Shown here one piece after another: positions 38,082-46,748 of a stretch of DNA of 53,360 nt; position 1 is the first letter of the stretch; each line of letters begins with the position of its first letter. The position numbers and the translations under genes were made by a program. The notes beneath the pieces are model-generated. The model ran no database searches. It had not been told where the DNA came from and was given only the letters and a program-made list of their open reading frames with translations. This DNA is from Rhodobacteraceae bacterium HLUCCO18 (GTDB taxonomy: Bacteria > Pseudomonadota > Alphaproteobacteria > Rhodobacterales > Rhodobacteraceae): NCBI GenBank assembly GCA_001314805.1, contig LJSY01000004.1:1-53360 (forward strand), written 5' to 3'.

Positions 38082-40030
38082 CGCAGCAAGCGCTCGGTCA
38101 GGACCAGTTCGGGCAAGTCACCGGTCAGTTGCGCCTCGTAGATGGCGAGGCTTTCGGTCACGCGCATGATGTAGTTCCGCGTCTCGGTGAAGGGGATCGC
38201 CTCGATCCAGTAGATGATCCCGTCGGCATCCTCCCGCCGGGGGTCGCCGAAGCGGTCTATCCATTCCGACGCGCGGCGCGGGCCCGCGTTGTAGCCGGCG
38301 GAAACCAGCACCACGTTGCCGTCGAAGCGTTCGTTCAGACCGGCGATGTAGCTGGTGGCCAGAAGCGCGTTGTAGTCCGGGTCGGCCAGCACGCGGTCGA
38401 GGTCGTAGTCGATGCCGAGTTCCGCCGCCGTGTCGCGGCCTGTGCCGGGCATGACCTGCATCAGGCCCATGGCGCCTGCGTGGCTGATCACGCTCGGGTC
38501 GAACTCGGATTCGCGGCGCGCGATGGACAGCGCCAGCGCCGCATCGACGGGCCAGTCCCCCTCCGCCAGCTCCGTGACGGGATAATAGGCGCGCATGATC
38601 TCATGGCCGTTCTGCGCCGCGCGCTTGGCGATGCCGAGCGCGATATGGGGATCGCCGAGCTCCAGCGCGAAATCTCCCAGCCGCCCGGCATCGGTGCGCG
38701 ACAGCCCCTCGGTCAGATGGGTGAGGAAGCGCTCGGCAAGATCGCGTTCTCCTGCTTCGTATAGAAGAAGGGCCGCATGGAAGACGGTCGACGTGGTGAA
38801 GGAGGCCTGCCGCCAGTCGCCGAACGCCTCCTCGCCGAGAAAGGCCGGGTCTGGTGCGATGCCGCCCCGTTCCGCGGCGAGTTGCCCGTAGAAGCTCGAC
38901 TGGTTCCGCGCCCCAAGCGCATAGGCCTCGGCGGCGGCTTCGGCATTGCCGAGCGCCTCGTGCGTGCGGCCCAGCCAGTAGCCCGCGCGCCCCACGGAGA
39001 TCGGGCTGAGGACCGTGTCGCGGAAGGCTTCGAAATGGCCCAGCGCGGTCTCATGCCGGCCGAGGCGGAACGCGCAATAGCCCGCAAGCCATTCCAGTTC
39101 CGCGAAGGCGACGGAGTCCGCCTCCCGGTCGAGGAAATGTCGCGAGGCGTAGTCGTAGCAGGTCCCGAACTGTCCCTCGCGCATTACGTCGCGGGCGAGG
39201 TCGGCGCGCCGGTCGGCCCAGGCCGCGGGACGGCCCAGCGCCTCGGCGGAGGTGGAGCGTTCGGACAGGAGTTCCCCGGCGCTTTCCCATAAACCCGACC
39301 TGATGCGCCAGATGAAGCGTTCGAAGGCAAGGCCCGGGTCGTCGCCGAGCGAGTCGGGCACGGCCCCAATCAACGCGTCCACGCCGGGCAAACGGGCGCG
39401 CAGGCCAAGGCGCGCCTCGGCCAACGGATGATACGCCTCCGGGACCAGCGGGAACATGGCGCGCGCGCGGTCTTCCGCGCCTTCCCACAGCAAGTGGTCG
39501 AGCCGCCGGATATGCAGATCGTCCTCGTTCAGAAGCGACCGGTAGCCGGACCGCAATTCGGCCGCCGCGTCCCCCGACATGGTCAGGCCGGTCCAAGCGT
39601 CGGTGACGATGGAGCGTGCGGCCTCGGCGTCGCCCCGCGCCATATGCGCGTTGGCCAGCGCCAGCGCGCCGGGGCCCGTCCGTGGTGGCTGTCCTCCGAA
39701 ATAGGCGATCACGCGATCCGGGTCGCCGTTGCGAGGCACCGAAGGTTCGCCTTGCGCCCGCATGTAGGGCAGGCCCGGCCAGTCCGGGTTGCGGTTCAGG
39801 AAATCGACATAATCGTCGAAAGGGGCCCCGCCGCGCCTGAGCCGGGTCCATTCGACGATGTCGCGCGCCACCGGATCGTCGAGTTCCGCGACAGCCTCGG
39901 CCGCGAGTGCGTCGTCCCCCGCGCTCAGTGCGACAAGCGCCAGACTGAGCGCATCGGCGTCGGCGCGCGCGGGCAAGGGCTGCAGAACAGGCAGCAGAAG
40001 GACGCAAATCGCAAGCAACGGACGGCGCAT
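38078..40030 (-). CDS. Soluble lytic murein transglycosylase (Slt-like)
   Basis: The 650-residue precursor has a signal peptide ([23 protein letters not shown]) and a long all-helical superhelix (about 25-470) with TPR-like pairs. The C-terminal lysozyme-like SLT domain contains the catalytic Glu near 506 in [20 protein letters not shown], followed by LMQVMPGTG and VSAGYNAGP. It cleaves peptidoglycan glycan strands to 1,6-anhydromuropeptides in the periplasm. Size and domain order match Slt70-type enzymes. It is divergent from dapA. Confidence 0.94.
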   Translation of the reverse strand: MRRPLLAICVLLLPVLQPLPARADADALSLALVALSAGDDALAAEAVAELDDPVARDIVEWTRLRRGGAPFDDYVDFLNRNPDWPGLPYMRAQGEPSVPRNGDPDRVIAYFGGQPPRTGPGALALANAHMARGDAEAARSIVTDAWTGLTMSGDAAAELRSGYRSLLNEDDLHIRRLDHLLWEGAEDRARAMFPLVPEAYHPLAEARLGLRARLPGVDALIGAVPDSLGDDPGLAFERFIWRIRSGLWESAGELLSERSTSAEALGRPAAWADRRADLARDVMREGQFGTCYDYASRHFLDREADSVAFAELEWLAGYCAFRLGRHETALGHFEAFRDTVLSPISVGRAGYWLGRTHEALGNAEAAAEAYALGARNQSSFYGQLAAERGGIAPDPAFLGEEAFGDWRQASFTTSTVFHAALLLYEAGERDLAERFLTHLTEGLSRTDAGRLGDFALELGDPHIALGIAKRAAQNGHEIMRAYYPVTELAEGDWPVDAALALSIARRESEFDPSVISHAGAMGLMQVMPGTGRDTAAELGIDYDLDRVLADPDYNALLATSYIAGLNERFDGNVVLVSAGYNAGPRRASEWIDRFGDPRREDADGIIYWIEAIPFTETRNYIMRVTESLAIYEAQLTGDLPELVLTERLLR

Positions 40031-40167
40031 CCGGATCCTCCGGTTCGGGCTGTGATTTCACAGGATATAGCGCGCCCGCGCCATCGCAACTCACGAACTT
40101 GGCAATTCCGTCGACGGAGAGTAGGGTCCGCGCCAGTTTTCGCCAAGCCACGAAAGACCATACAGCG

Positions 40168-41040
40168 ATGTTCAAAGGATCGATGCCCGCGCTCGTCACG
40201 CCCTTCGCGCAAGGTGCCGTGGATTTCGGCGCCCTGAAATCGCTGGTGGAATGGCAGATCGCCGAAGGATCGCACGGGCTGGTGCCGGTGGGCACCACTG
40301 GCGAAAGCCCGACGCTCACCCATGACGAGCATGAAAAGGTGATCGAGGCCGTCGTCGCCACCGCCGCGGGCCGGGTGCCGGTGATCGCGGGTGCGGGGTC
40401 CAACAACACGGTCGAGGCGATCCGCTTCGTGGAACACGCCAAGGCCGTGGGCGCCGATGCCGCGCTGGTCGTCACGCCCTACTACAACAAGCCGACGCAG
40501 AAGGGGCTGAGCGCCCATTTCAGCGCGCTGAACGAGATCGGCATCCCGATCATCATCTACAACATTCCGCCCCGTTCGGTGATCGACATGCTGCCTGCCA
40601 CGATGGGAGAGCTTGCCAAGCTTCCGAACATCATCGGCGTCAAGGATGCCACCGGCGACCTCAGCCGGGTGCCGAAGCAGCGGATCACCTGCGGCAAGGA
40701 TTTCGTCCAGCTTTCGGGCGAGGACGCCACCGCCCTCGGTTTCAACGCGCAGGGTGGGGTGGGCTGCATCTCGGTCACGGCCAATGTCGCGCCCCGCCTC
40801 TGCGCCGAGATGCAGGAGGCGACGCTTGCCGGCGACTATGCCAAGGCGCTCGACTATCAGGATCGGCTGATGCCACTCCATGAGGCGATATTCGCCGAAC
40901 CGGGTGTGGCGGGCGCGAAATACGGGCTGTCGGTGCTGGGCCTCGGCTCGGACGAGGTGCGCCTGCCGCTGACGGGTCTCGAGGATACCACCAAGCAGAA
41001 GGTTCAGGCCGCGATGCGTCATGCCGGGCTCATCAGCTGA
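40168..41040 (+). CDS. dapA: 4-hydroxy-tetrahydrodipicolinate synthase
   Basis: The 290-residue TIM-barrel enzyme begins [19 protein letters not shown]. It has [17 protein letters not shown], the substrate-channel tyrosine in [10 protein letters not shown] (near 131) and the Schiff-base lysine in [12 protein letters not shown] (near 159). It condenses pyruvate with aspartate semialdehyde, the first committed step of lysine and diaminopimelate synthesis. The ATG at 40168 gives standard length. Its last 20 bp overlap the start of the trmO-like gene. Confidence 0.96.
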   Translation: MFKGSMPALVTPFAQGAVDFGALKSLVEWQIAEGSHGLVPVGTTGESPTLTHDEHEKVIEAVVATAAGRVPVIAGAGSNNTVEAIRFVEHAKAVGADAALVVTPYYNKPTQKGLSAHFSALNEIGIPIIIYNIPPRSVIDMLPATMGELAKLPNIIGVKDATGDLSRVPKQRITCGKDFVQLSGEDATALGFNAQGGVGCISVTANVAPRLCAEMQEATLAGDYAKALDYQDRLMPLHEAIFAEPGVAGAKYGLSVLGLGSDEVRLPLTGLEDTTKQKVQAAMRHAGLIS

Positions 41041-41527
41041 GGACGGCCCCCGCGAGGGCGAGGTCGCGCTCGGTTTCGATCCCAGAAGCCGCGCCGATGC
41101 TTCGCTGTGCGTCATCGGGCATATCCGGTCCCCATGGGCCAAGGGAACGGCGCCCAGGAACCTGCGCGCCGCGCGGGAAACGGGGCGTTCCGCGCGGATC
41201 GAGCTTCTGCCCGGTTTTGCGCCGGGTCTTGCGGGCCTCGGCGTGGGTCAGGCGATCCAGGTGCTCTACTGGGTCGACCGTGGCCAGCGCGACCTGATCG
41301 TGCAGTCGCCGCGCCACACGGACGGACCGCGCGGCGTCTTCGCCCTGCGCTCTCCCGTCCGGCCGAACCCGATCGCGCTGGGCACCGTCGTGATCACCTC
41401 GCTGGACGCGGAGGCCGGGATCATCGGCATCGACGCGACGGATGCCTTCGACGGGACGCCCGTGCTCGACATCAAGCCGTGGATTTCCACTGTCGATGTG
41501 CCGCCCGGCTGGCGTCCGGAGCCCTGA
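41021..41527 (+). CDS. TrmO-like tRNA methyltransferase (TsaA/YaeB family)
   Basis: The 168-residue protein carries the TsaA-like beta-barrel: [19 protein letters not shown], the ligand loop [20 protein letters not shown] with RPNPIALG, and [18 protein letters not shown]. coli TrmO uses SAM to methylate t6A37 of tRNA-Thr. This version lacks the C-terminal domain of TrmO. The start at 41021 overlaps dapA by 20 bp; residues before about 28 are not conserved-looking, so the true start could be further in. Coupled expression with dapA is likely. Confidence 0.85.
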   Translation: MPGSSAEDGPREGEVALGFDPRSRADASLCVIGHIRSPWAKGTAPRNLRAARETGRSARIELLPGFAPGLAGLGVGQAIQVLYWVDRGQRDLIVQSPRHTDGPRGVFALRSPVRPNPIALGTVVITSLDAEAGIIGIDATDAFDGTPVLDIKPWISTVDVPPGWRPEP

Positions 41528-41546
41528 GCCCCTATATCCCGCCCCC

Positions 41547-42023
41547 ATGGCCAAGGCAGCGGACAATCCGAACTACAAGGTGATCGCCGAGAATCGGCGC
41601 GCGCGCTTCGACTATGCCATCGAGGAGGATCTCGAGGTCGGCATCATGCTGCTGGGCTCCGAGGTGAAATCCCTGCGCGAGGGGCAGGCCAATATCGCCG
41701 AAAGCTACGCCACCATCGACGACGGGGAGCTGTGGCTGGTGAACAGCTATGTCGCGCCCTACTTGCAGGCCAAGACCTTCCCCCACGAGGAGAAGCGCCG
41801 CCGCAAGCTGCTGGCCTCGAAAAAGGAGCTCTCGCGGCTCTGGAATGCGACGCAGCGGCAGGGGATGACGCTGGTGCCGTTGGTGCTTTATTTCAACCAC
41901 AAGGGCATCGCGAAGCTGAAGATCGGGATCGCGAAGGGCAAGAAGACCGCCGACAAGCGGGAAACCTCGGCCAAGCGCGACTGGAACCGGCAGAAGCAGC
42001 GGCTTTTGAAGCAGAACGGCTAG
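41547..42023 (+). CDS. smpB: SsrA-binding protein SmpB
   Basis: The 158-residue protein opens [20 protein letters not shown] and has [20 protein letters not shown], the OB-fold RNA-binding core, [12 protein letters not shown], and a basic C-terminal tail ending [14 protein letters not shown]. It escorts tmRNA to stalled ribosomes for trans-translation. Length and motifs are standard. It lies in the dapA-trmO-smpB run, 19 bp after the preceding stop. arfB, the tmRNA-independent rescue factor, is 3.7 kb downstream. Confidence 0.97.
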   Translation: MAKAADNPNYKVIAENRRARFDYAIEEDLEVGIMLLGSEVKSLREGQANIAESYATIDDGELWLVNSYVAPYLQAKTFPHEEKRRRKLLASKKELSRLWNATQRQGMTLVPLVLYFNHKGIAKLKIGIAKGKKTADKRETSAKRDWNRQKQRLLKQNG

Positions 42024-42119
42024 CGTCTCCTCCGGACCCGTTGCGACGCTGGGACTTGCACGCGACACGGTGCGGCCTTAGGGCTAAGCCCCGTCAGTCG
42101 CCAGCCGGGAGACCACGTC

Positions 42120-42995
42120 ATGGCCAACTCCAATTCCGGGCCGATCGTCGGAGACGATCCCAAAACGCTCGTCTCGACCGACTGGCTTGCCGCGCATCTC
42201 GATGACCCGGACCTGCGCATCCTCGACGCCTCCTATTATCTGCCCGACATGGGCCGCGACGCGCGGGCCGAATACGAGGCCGCCCATACTCCCGGCGCCC
42301 GGTTCTTCGACATCGACGAGATCGCGGACGCGCGCAGCACGCTGCCCCACATGGCGGCCCCGGTGGAGAAGTTCATGAGCCGCATGCGCGCCATGGGCGT
42401 GGGCGACGGGCATCAGGTGGTGGTCTATGACGGCGTCGGCATCTTTTCCGCCGCGCGGGTGTGGTGGAATTTCCGCCTGATGGGCAAGACCGACGTGGCG
42501 GTTCTGGACGGCGGTTTTCCCAAGTGGCAGGCCGAAGGCCGCCCGGTCGAGGACATGCCCCCGATGTTGCGCGACCGGCACATGACGGCGCAGCGGCAGG
42601 CGCATCTGGTCAAGGATGTGACCCAGGTCGCCTCCGCCTCCAAGCTGGGCGACTGGCAGATCCTCGATGCCCGCAGCCCCTCGCGCTTCAAGGGCGAGGA
42701 ACCCGAGGCGCGCCCCGGCCTGCGGTCGGGGCATATCCCGGGTTCGATCAACGTGCATTACGCCACGCTCCTGAACGAGGACGGCACGATGAAACAGGGC
42801 GACGCGCTCCGCGCCGTGTTCGAGGCCGCCGGCGCCGACGTCACGAAACGCACGATCACCTCCTGCGGCTCGGGCGTGACCGCCGCGATCGTGATGCTGG
42901 CGCTGGAGCGGCTGGGCAATCGCGACGTGTCTCTCTACGACGGATCGTGGTCCGAATGGGGGCAGTTCGAGCAGCTCAAGGTCGAAACGGGATGA
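42120..42995 (+). CDS. sseA: 3-mercaptopyruvate sulfurtransferase
   Basis: The 291-residue protein consists of two rhodanese domains: an inactive N-terminal one (LVSTDWLAAHLDDPDLRILD, YEAAHTPGARFFDIDEIAD) and a catalytic C-terminal one with Cys249 in SCGSGVTAAIV. The CGSGVT loop marks mercaptopyruvate sulfurtransferase rather than thiosulfate sulfurtransferase. It moves sulfane sulfur from 3-mercaptopyruvate to thiols. The next gene starts within its stop codon (ATGA). Confidence 0.93.
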   Translation: MANSNSGPIVGDDPKTLVSTDWLAAHLDDPDLRILDASYYLPDMGRDARAEYEAAHTPGARFFDIDEIADARSTLPHMAAPVEKFMSRMRAMGVGDGHQVVVYDGVGIFSAARVWWNFRLMGKTDVAVLDGGFPKWQAEGRPVEDMPPMLRDRHMTAQRQAHLVKDVTQVASASKLGDWQILDARSPSRFKGEEPEARPGLRSGHIPGSINVHYATLLNEDGTMKQGDALRAVFEAAGADVTKRTITSCGSGVTAAIVMLALERLGNRDVSLYDGSWSEWGQFEQLKVETG

Positions 42996-43558
42996 CGGTG
43001 ATTCCAGCGGGGACGGAGGTCTCGTTTCGGATCACCTATCTCGAGATGCCCGAAAACCCCGGTCTGAACGCGCCGGGGCTGCCCGGGGGAGTAAAGCTGG
43101 AGCACGCGGAAACACCACCCGTCTGGTTCTTCCTCACGATGTACGACGCTGTCGGGCGCGATTACGAATGGCGCGACCGGTTCGATCAGGCCGAGCAAGA
43201 CCCTCAAACGCTCGCCGCGTTCGTGTCGGACTTGTCGGTTGAGATGTGGGTCGCCTACGCGACGGGCTGGCCGCAGGGATTCTTCATGCTGGACTGGCGC
43301 GCGGCAGGGGTTTGCGACCTCGCCTATTTCGGACTGGTCCCGGAGGCCGTGGGAACGGGTCTGGGGGGTACGCTCCTGCGGAGTGCCATTGCCAAGGGCT
43401 GGAGGCCCGGTGTGGCGAAGATGACGGTCAACACCTGCACGCTGGACCACCCGCGCGCGCTCGACCTGTACCAGAAGGCGGGGTTTCGCCCCGTGGCGAC
43501 CGAGGACCGCACCCGCGTGCTCCACCGTGACCGCGATACCTCCCTGCATCCGGCCTGA
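42992..43558 (+). CDS. GNAT-family N-acetyltransferase
   Basis: The 188-residue protein has a GNAT fold at its C-terminal half: a central strand GVCDLAYFGLVPEAVGTGLG, the acetyl-CoA pyrophosphate loop GTGLGGTLLRSAIAKGW, and the family ending VNTCTLDHPRALDLYQKAGF. The N-terminal half is specific to this subgroup. The acceptor is unknown. The 4-bp overlap with sseA and the 12-bp gap to the aminotransferase indicate a three-gene operon. Confidence 0.88.
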   Translation: MTVIPAGTEVSFRITYLEMPENPGLNAPGLPGGVKLEHAETPPVWFFLTMYDAVGRDYEWRDRFDQAEQDPQTLAAFVSDLSVEMWVAYATGWPQGFFMLDWRAAGVCDLAYFGLVPEAVGTGLGGTLLRSAIAKGWRPGVAKMTVNTCTLDHPRALDLYQKAGFRPVATEDRTRVLHRDRDTSLHPA

Positions 43559-43570
43559 AGGGGTCAAGCC

Positions 43571-44755
43571 ATGTTCGAGAACCGTGTTCCCCCCGAACAG
43601 GACAAGATCCTGCGCCTCATGGGCATGTTCGCCGCCGACCCGCGCACGGACAAGGTGGACCTCGGCGTCGGCGTCTACCGCTCACCCGAGGGCAAGACGC
43701 CCGTCATGGCCGCCGTCAAGACGGCCGAGCAGTGGATCTGGGAGGCGCAGGAGACCAAGGGCTATGTCGGCCTATCCGGTGATCCGGCCTTTCTCGACGC
43801 GATGCGCGGGCTTATCCTCGGCGACGCCGTTCCCGCGGCGCGCGTCGCGGCCTGCGGCACGCCCGGCGGCACCGGCGCGGTGCGGCAGGTGCTGGAAATG
43901 AGCCGCCGCCTGTCGCCCGATGCGGCGGTCTGGATATCCGACCCGACCTGGCCGAACCATCCTGCGATCATCGGGCATCTCGCCCAGAAAAGCGCAACCT
44001 ACCGTTACTACGACCGCGAGACGGGCGGCATCGATCGGGACGGCATGCTGGCCGATCTGGCGCGGGCGCAGGCCGGTGACGTGATCTTGCTGCACGCCTG
44101 TTGTCACAACCCCACCGGCGCCGACCTGACACCGGACGACTGGCGCGAGATCGCCGCGATCTGCCAGCGCACCGGCGCCATTCCCTTCGTCGATATGGCC
44201 TATCTGGGCTTCGCCGAAAGCCTCGAGGCCGACGCCGAGGGCACGCGCCACCTTGCCGCGACCCTGCCGGAGGTTTTCATCGCCGCCAGTTGTTCCAAGA
44301 ATTTCGGCCTCTACCGGGAGCGCGCCGGCGTGGTCCTCGTCGTCACCGCCGAAGGCGCCCCGCGGGAGGTCGCCTTCGGCACGCTCGCCAACCTCAACCG
44401 GCAGAACTACGCCTTCCCGCCCGACCACGGCGCGCGGGTCGTGGAGACGATCCTCAACGACCCGATCCTGCGGGACAGCTGGCGCGATGAGTTGCGCGCC
44501 ATGCGCGAGACGATGCAGGCCAACCGCGCGGCACTGGCCGAGGCGCTGAGGGCCGAGGCCGGGTCGGACCGGTTCGGCCATTTCGCGGCGCATCGGGGCA
44601 TGTTCTCGCTGTCCGGCGCGAGCCCGGCGCAGGTGGACCTGTTGCGCGAAACCCATGGCATCTACCTCGTGGGCGACGGGCGGATGAACGTGGCGGGGCT
44701 GACGCCGGGGACGATCCCGCGGGTCGCCAAGGCGCTGGCCGAGGTGCTTGCATAG
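43571..44755 (+). CDS. Aromatic/aspartate aminotransferase (class I, PLP)
   Basis: The 394-residue enzyme begins VDLGVGVYRSPEGKTPVMAA, typical of the AspC/TyrB group. It has WISDPTWPNHPAIIGHL, HACCHNPTGADL, PFVDMAYLGFAE and the PLP-binding lysine (Lys243) in AASCSKNFGLYRERAG. The C-terminal domain contains RGMFSLSGAS, where a Thr/Gly-rich loop is usual. It transaminates aspartate or aromatic amino acids with 2-oxoglutarate; specificity is uncertain. Confidence 0.93.
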   Translation: MFENRVPPEQDKILRLMGMFAADPRTDKVDLGVGVYRSPEGKTPVMAAVKTAEQWIWEAQETKGYVGLSGDPAFLDAMRGLILGDAVPAARVAACGTPGGTGAVRQVLEMSRRLSPDAAVWISDPTWPNHPAIIGHLAQKSATYRYYDRETGGIDRDGMLADLARAQAGDVILLHACCHNPTGADLTPDDWREIAAICQRTGAIPFVDMAYLGFAESLEADAEGTRHLAATLPEVFIAASCSKNFGLYRERAGVVLVVTAEGAPREVAFGTLANLNRQNYAFPPDHGARVVETILNDPILRDSWRDELRAMRETMQANRAALAEALRAEAGSDRFGHFAAHRGMFSLSGASPAQVDLLRETHGIYLVGDGRMNVAGLTPGTIPRVAKALAEVLA

Positions 44756-44833
44756 ACCGGCGTGACGGCGTAGACGACGGACCTGCCGGTTACGGCCAAG
44801 TCTCCGACTACCTTGTCAAAACGGAAAAAGCAC

Positions 44834-45457
44834 ATGAATTCCAAGTATCTGCCAGGTGTCCTGGCGATGGCGGCGATCGTCGTCGCCTCCAACATCCTCG
44901 TCCAGTTCCTGTTCGGCCAATGGCTGACCTGGGGGGCGTTCACCTATCCGCTGGCCTTCCTCGTCACCGACATCATGAACCGCGTCTACGGGGTGCAGGC
45001 CGCGCGCCGCGTCGTCTTCGCGGGGTTCCTCGTGGGCGTCGCCTGTTCGCTGATCGGCACCCAGATCATGGGAGAGTTCGGGCCGCTCGTGACGCTGCGG
45101 ATCGCGGTCGGGTCGGGCATCGCCTTCCTGACGGCGCAGCTTCTGGACGTGGCGATCTTCGACCGGATGCGGGCCGCGACATGGTGGCAGGCCCCCGTGA
45201 TCTCCAGCGTCATCGGATCCTCCGTCGACACGGCGCTGTTCTTCACCATCGCCTTCTCGGCCTCGCTTGCCTTCATCGAACCGGCCAATGACGTGTCCTG
45301 GGCGGGAGAGATGCTGCCGATGCTGGGCGTGGGGCCCGTCGCCCCGCTCTGGGTGTCTCTGGCCTTTGCCGACTGGCTGGTGAAACTGGCCATCGCGCTG
45401 GTCGCGCTGATCCCGTTCCGGCTCATCACGCGAAAATTGATGCCACAGGTAGCGTAA
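44834..45457 (+). CDS. Queuosine precursor transporter (YhhQ/QPTR family)
   Basis: The 207-residue membrane protein has about six helices and the family segments LAMAAIVVASNILVQFLFG and TWGAFTYPLAFLVTDIMNRVYG. The DIxNRxYG motif is the marker of QPTR. An internal VISSVIGSSVDTALFFTIAF follows. The family imports preQ0 or preQ1 for queuosine modification of tRNA. The ATG at 44834 is preferred over a TTG seven codons earlier. The 78-bp leader was inspected for a preQ1 riboswitch without a convincing hit. Confidence 0.88.
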   Translation: MNSKYLPGVLAMAAIVVASNILVQFLFGQWLTWGAFTYPLAFLVTDIMNRVYGVQAARRVVFAGFLVGVACSLIGTQIMGEFGPLVTLRIAVGSGIAFLTAQLLDVAIFDRMRAATWWQAPVISSVIGSSVDTALFFTIAFSASLAFIEPANDVSWAGEMLPMLGVGPVAPLWVSLAFADWLVKLAIALVALIPFRLITRKLMPQVA

Positions 45458-45463
45458 AAAGTT

Positions 45464-45492
45464 TTGACAACCGCAAAATCTGTGGCAGGCTC
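45464..45492 (+). promoter_or_regulatory. Candidate promoter of the arfB leader transcript
   Basis: A consensus -35 TTGACA (45464-45469) is followed after 17 bp by AGGCTC (45487-45492), a poor -10. It sits just after the queuosine transporter stop. The -35 is convincing; the -10 is not, as is common in alphaproteobacteria. Confidence 0.4.
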
Positions 45493-45527
45493 ACCTCAAC
45501 AGCAACCAAGCGAAAGGAGGTGATCCA

Positions 45528-45584
45528 GTGTCTAGAGAGGTATTGGAGAATGGCGTCGGGACAGCTTGGGAGGTGCGCCTCTAG
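45528..45584 (+). CDS. 18-residue mini-ORF (putative leader peptide) with perfect Shine-Dalgarno
   Basis: A GTG start at 45528 opens 18 codons reading MSREVLENGVGTAWEVRL, then TAG. Upstream, GAAAGGAGGTGATCCAG (45512-45528) is complementary to about 17 nt of the standard 16S rRNA 3' end, far beyond a normal ribosome-binding site; AGGAGG is 7 nt from the GTG. The reading frame, start and spacing are therefore well supported. I recall similar mini-ORFs in related genomes but cannot verify conservation here. It may be a leader peptide for arfB or a small protein in its own right. Confidence 0.6.
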   Translation: MSREVLENGVGTAWEVRL

Positions 45585-45655
45585 GGCAGCCCTTGGGGGT
45601 ATGACCCCTCCCAGGTGGAGCATCTCTAACCGAATGCCCGCCTCCTGATTTCTCG

Positions 45656-45684
45656 AAGGGCCGTCCAGAAGGGCGGCCCTTTTC
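45656..45684 (+). terminator. Strong hairpin terminator or attenuator 31 bp before arfB
   Basis: AAGGGCCGTCC (45656-45666) and GGGCGGCCCTT (45671-45681) form an 11-bp stem with one G-T pair around AGAA, followed by TTC. The TTTT run is partly in the stem. Only 31 bp separate it from the arfB ATG. Confidence 0.8.
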
Positions 45685-45715
45685 GATTCCCCCGCACCCC
45701 GTGTATCCATCCGCC

Positions 45716-46138
45716 ATGGCCCTCTTCATCACCGATCAGATCACGCTTGCCGACTGGGAGATCACGGAAAGCTTCGTGCGATCCTCCGGCCCCGGCGGGC
45801 AGAACGTGAACAAGGTGTCGAGCGCAGTCGAACTGCGCTTCGAGGCGGAGCGCAGCCCGCACCTGCCCGAGGCGGTGAAGCGGCGGCTGAAGCGGCTGGC
45901 CGGGCGGCGCTGGACCAAGGAGGGCGCGGTGGTGATCCAAGTGTCGGAGGAACGGTCCCAGGCCCGCAACCGGGAGATCGCGCGCGAGCGGCTGGCGGAG
46001 CTGGTGCGGCGGGCGACGGTGGCGCCGAAGCGGCGCGTGGCGACGAAGCCGACGAAGGGCTCGGTGGAGCGGCGGATCAGGGCGAAGAAGGTGCGGGGGG
46101 AGGTGAAGGCGGGGAGGGGATCGGTCGATCCCGAGTGA
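45716..46138 (+). CDS. arfB: Alternative ribosome-rescue factor ArfB (peptidyl-tRNA hydrolase)
   Basis: The 140-residue protein has the release-factor GGQ motif (residues 27-29 in SSGPGGQNVNKVSSAVELRF) and the basic C-terminal tail (TKGSVERRIRAKKVRGEVKA) that threads the empty mRNA channel of stalled ribosomes. It hydrolyses peptidyl-tRNA on non-stop complexes. There is no clear ribosome-binding site before the ATG. The gene is preceded by the leader and terminator described separately, and its last 128 bp recur, diverged, after the parDE genes. Confidence 0.95.
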   Translation: MALFITDQITLADWEITESFVRSSGPGGQNVNKVSSAVELRFEAERSPHLPEAVKRRLKRLAGRRWTKEGAVVIQVSEERSQARNREIARERLAELVRRATVAPKRRVATKPTKGSVERRIRAKKVRGEVKAGRGSVDPE

Positions 46139-46147
46139 GGGGCCGGA

Positions 46148-46182
46148 TTGACAGACCCGCCCGGGATACCAAATATTGGTAT
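46148..46182 (+). promoter_or_regulatory. parDE promoter with overlapping palindromic operator
   Basis: TTGACA (46148-46153) and AAATAT (46171-46176) are spaced exactly 17 bp, a near-consensus sigma-70 promoter. The inverted repeat ATACCAA/TTGGTAT (46166-46182, 3-bp centre) covers the -10. Autorepression by ParD or ParD-ParE at such a site is typical of the family. GGAGG for parD follows at 46191. Confidence 0.75.
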
Positions 46183-46201
46183 ATCGGTTTGGAGGAAGGG
46201 C

Positions 46202-46459
46202 ATGGGCAAGAACACATCGGTCTCTCTGGGCGACCATTTCGCGGGCTTCATCGAGGAGAAGGTGAAGGAAGGGCGCTATGGGTCGGCCAGCGACGTGATC
46301 CGGGCGGGGCTGCGCCTGCTGGAAGAGGAAGAGGTGAAGCTGGCGCGGCTAAAGGAGTTGATTGCAGAGGGTGAGGCGAGCGGGGTCGCACGCGAATGGG
46401 ACTGGCCCGCGCGCCGAGCCGAATGGATCGCGGAGGCCCGTAAGCGCGAGGCATCGTGA
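46202..46459 (+). CDS. parD: Type II antitoxin ParD
   Basis: The 85-residue protein begins GKNTSVSLGDHFAGFIEEKV, a ribbon-helix-helix DNA-binding motif. It continues SASDVIRAGLRLLEEEE, the standard ParD/CopG family pattern, and has a charged C-terminal arm (AREWDWPARRAEWIAEARKR) that would wrap ParE. GGAGG lies before the ATG at 46202. The parE start overlaps its stop (GTGA). The operator overlaps the promoter 20-50 bp upstream. Confidence 0.93.
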   Translation: MGKNTSVSLGDHFAGFIEEKVKEGRYGSASDVIRAGLRLLEEEEVKLARLKELIAEGEASGVAREWDWPARRAEWIAEARKREAS

Positions 46460-46743
46460 AACGGCTCGATGTTTCGCCGAACGCCGAAGCGGATTTAGGC
46501 GGCATCTGGACCTACACGTTCCAGACATGGGGCGAGGTGCAGGCCAACAAATATCTTGATGATCTGGATACGCGGATGATCGGCCTGACGACAGGCCGCA
46601 CTGCATCCCCCGCGGCCGACGAAGTCGCGCCGGGGCTGCGGCGGGCGCTGGTGGGCCGCCACGTGGTGTTCTTCCGAGAAGATGCGGCGGCGGTGACGGT
46701 GGTGCGCGTGTTGCATCAACGGATGGATGTGGGGCGCGGGTGA
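46456..46743 (+). CDS. parE: Type II toxin ParE
   Basis: The 95-residue protein is a RelE/ParE-superfamily toxin. It begins KRLDVSPNAEADLGGIWTYT and has the family elements GRTASPAADEVAPGLRRALV and HVVFFREDAAAVTVVRVLHQ. ParE toxins poison DNA gyrase. It starts with GTG at 46456 overlapping the parD stop, the usual coupling in toxin-antitoxin pairs. Immediately after its stop the second copy of the arfB 3' end begins. Confidence 0.92.
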   Translation: MKRLDVSPNAEADLGGIWTYTFQTWGEVQANKYLDDLDTRMIGLTTGRTASPAADEVAPGLRRALVGRHVVFFREDAAAVTVVRVLHQRMDVGRG

Positions 46744-46748
46744 GGCGA

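Larger units (their letters stand above)
45491..45684 (+). promoter_or_regulatory. Structured leader with rRNA-like Shine-Dalgarno, mini-ORF and terminator, upstream of arfB
   Basis: Several complementary segments are visible. TCACCTC (45491-45497) can pair with GAGGTGA (45516-45522), masking the Shine-Dalgarno. CTAGAG (45532-45537) and CTCTAG (45579-45584) join the two ends of the mini-ORF. TGGGAGG (45567-45573) can pair with CCTCCCA (45607-45613), in competition with a GGGG-TATGA-CCCC hairpin at 45595-45608. The terminator stem closes the region. This resembles a translation-dependent attenuator. It is inferred, not tested. Confidence 0.45.

Noticed and set aside
44756-44833. Possible preQ1 riboswitch in the leader of the queuosine-precursor transporter
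   Set aside because: A small GAC/GTC hairpin followed by an A-rich stretch (AAAACGGAAAAAGC) was seen, but the P1 stem and C-rich loop of a preQ1-I or -II motif do not fit. An Rfam covariance search would decide.
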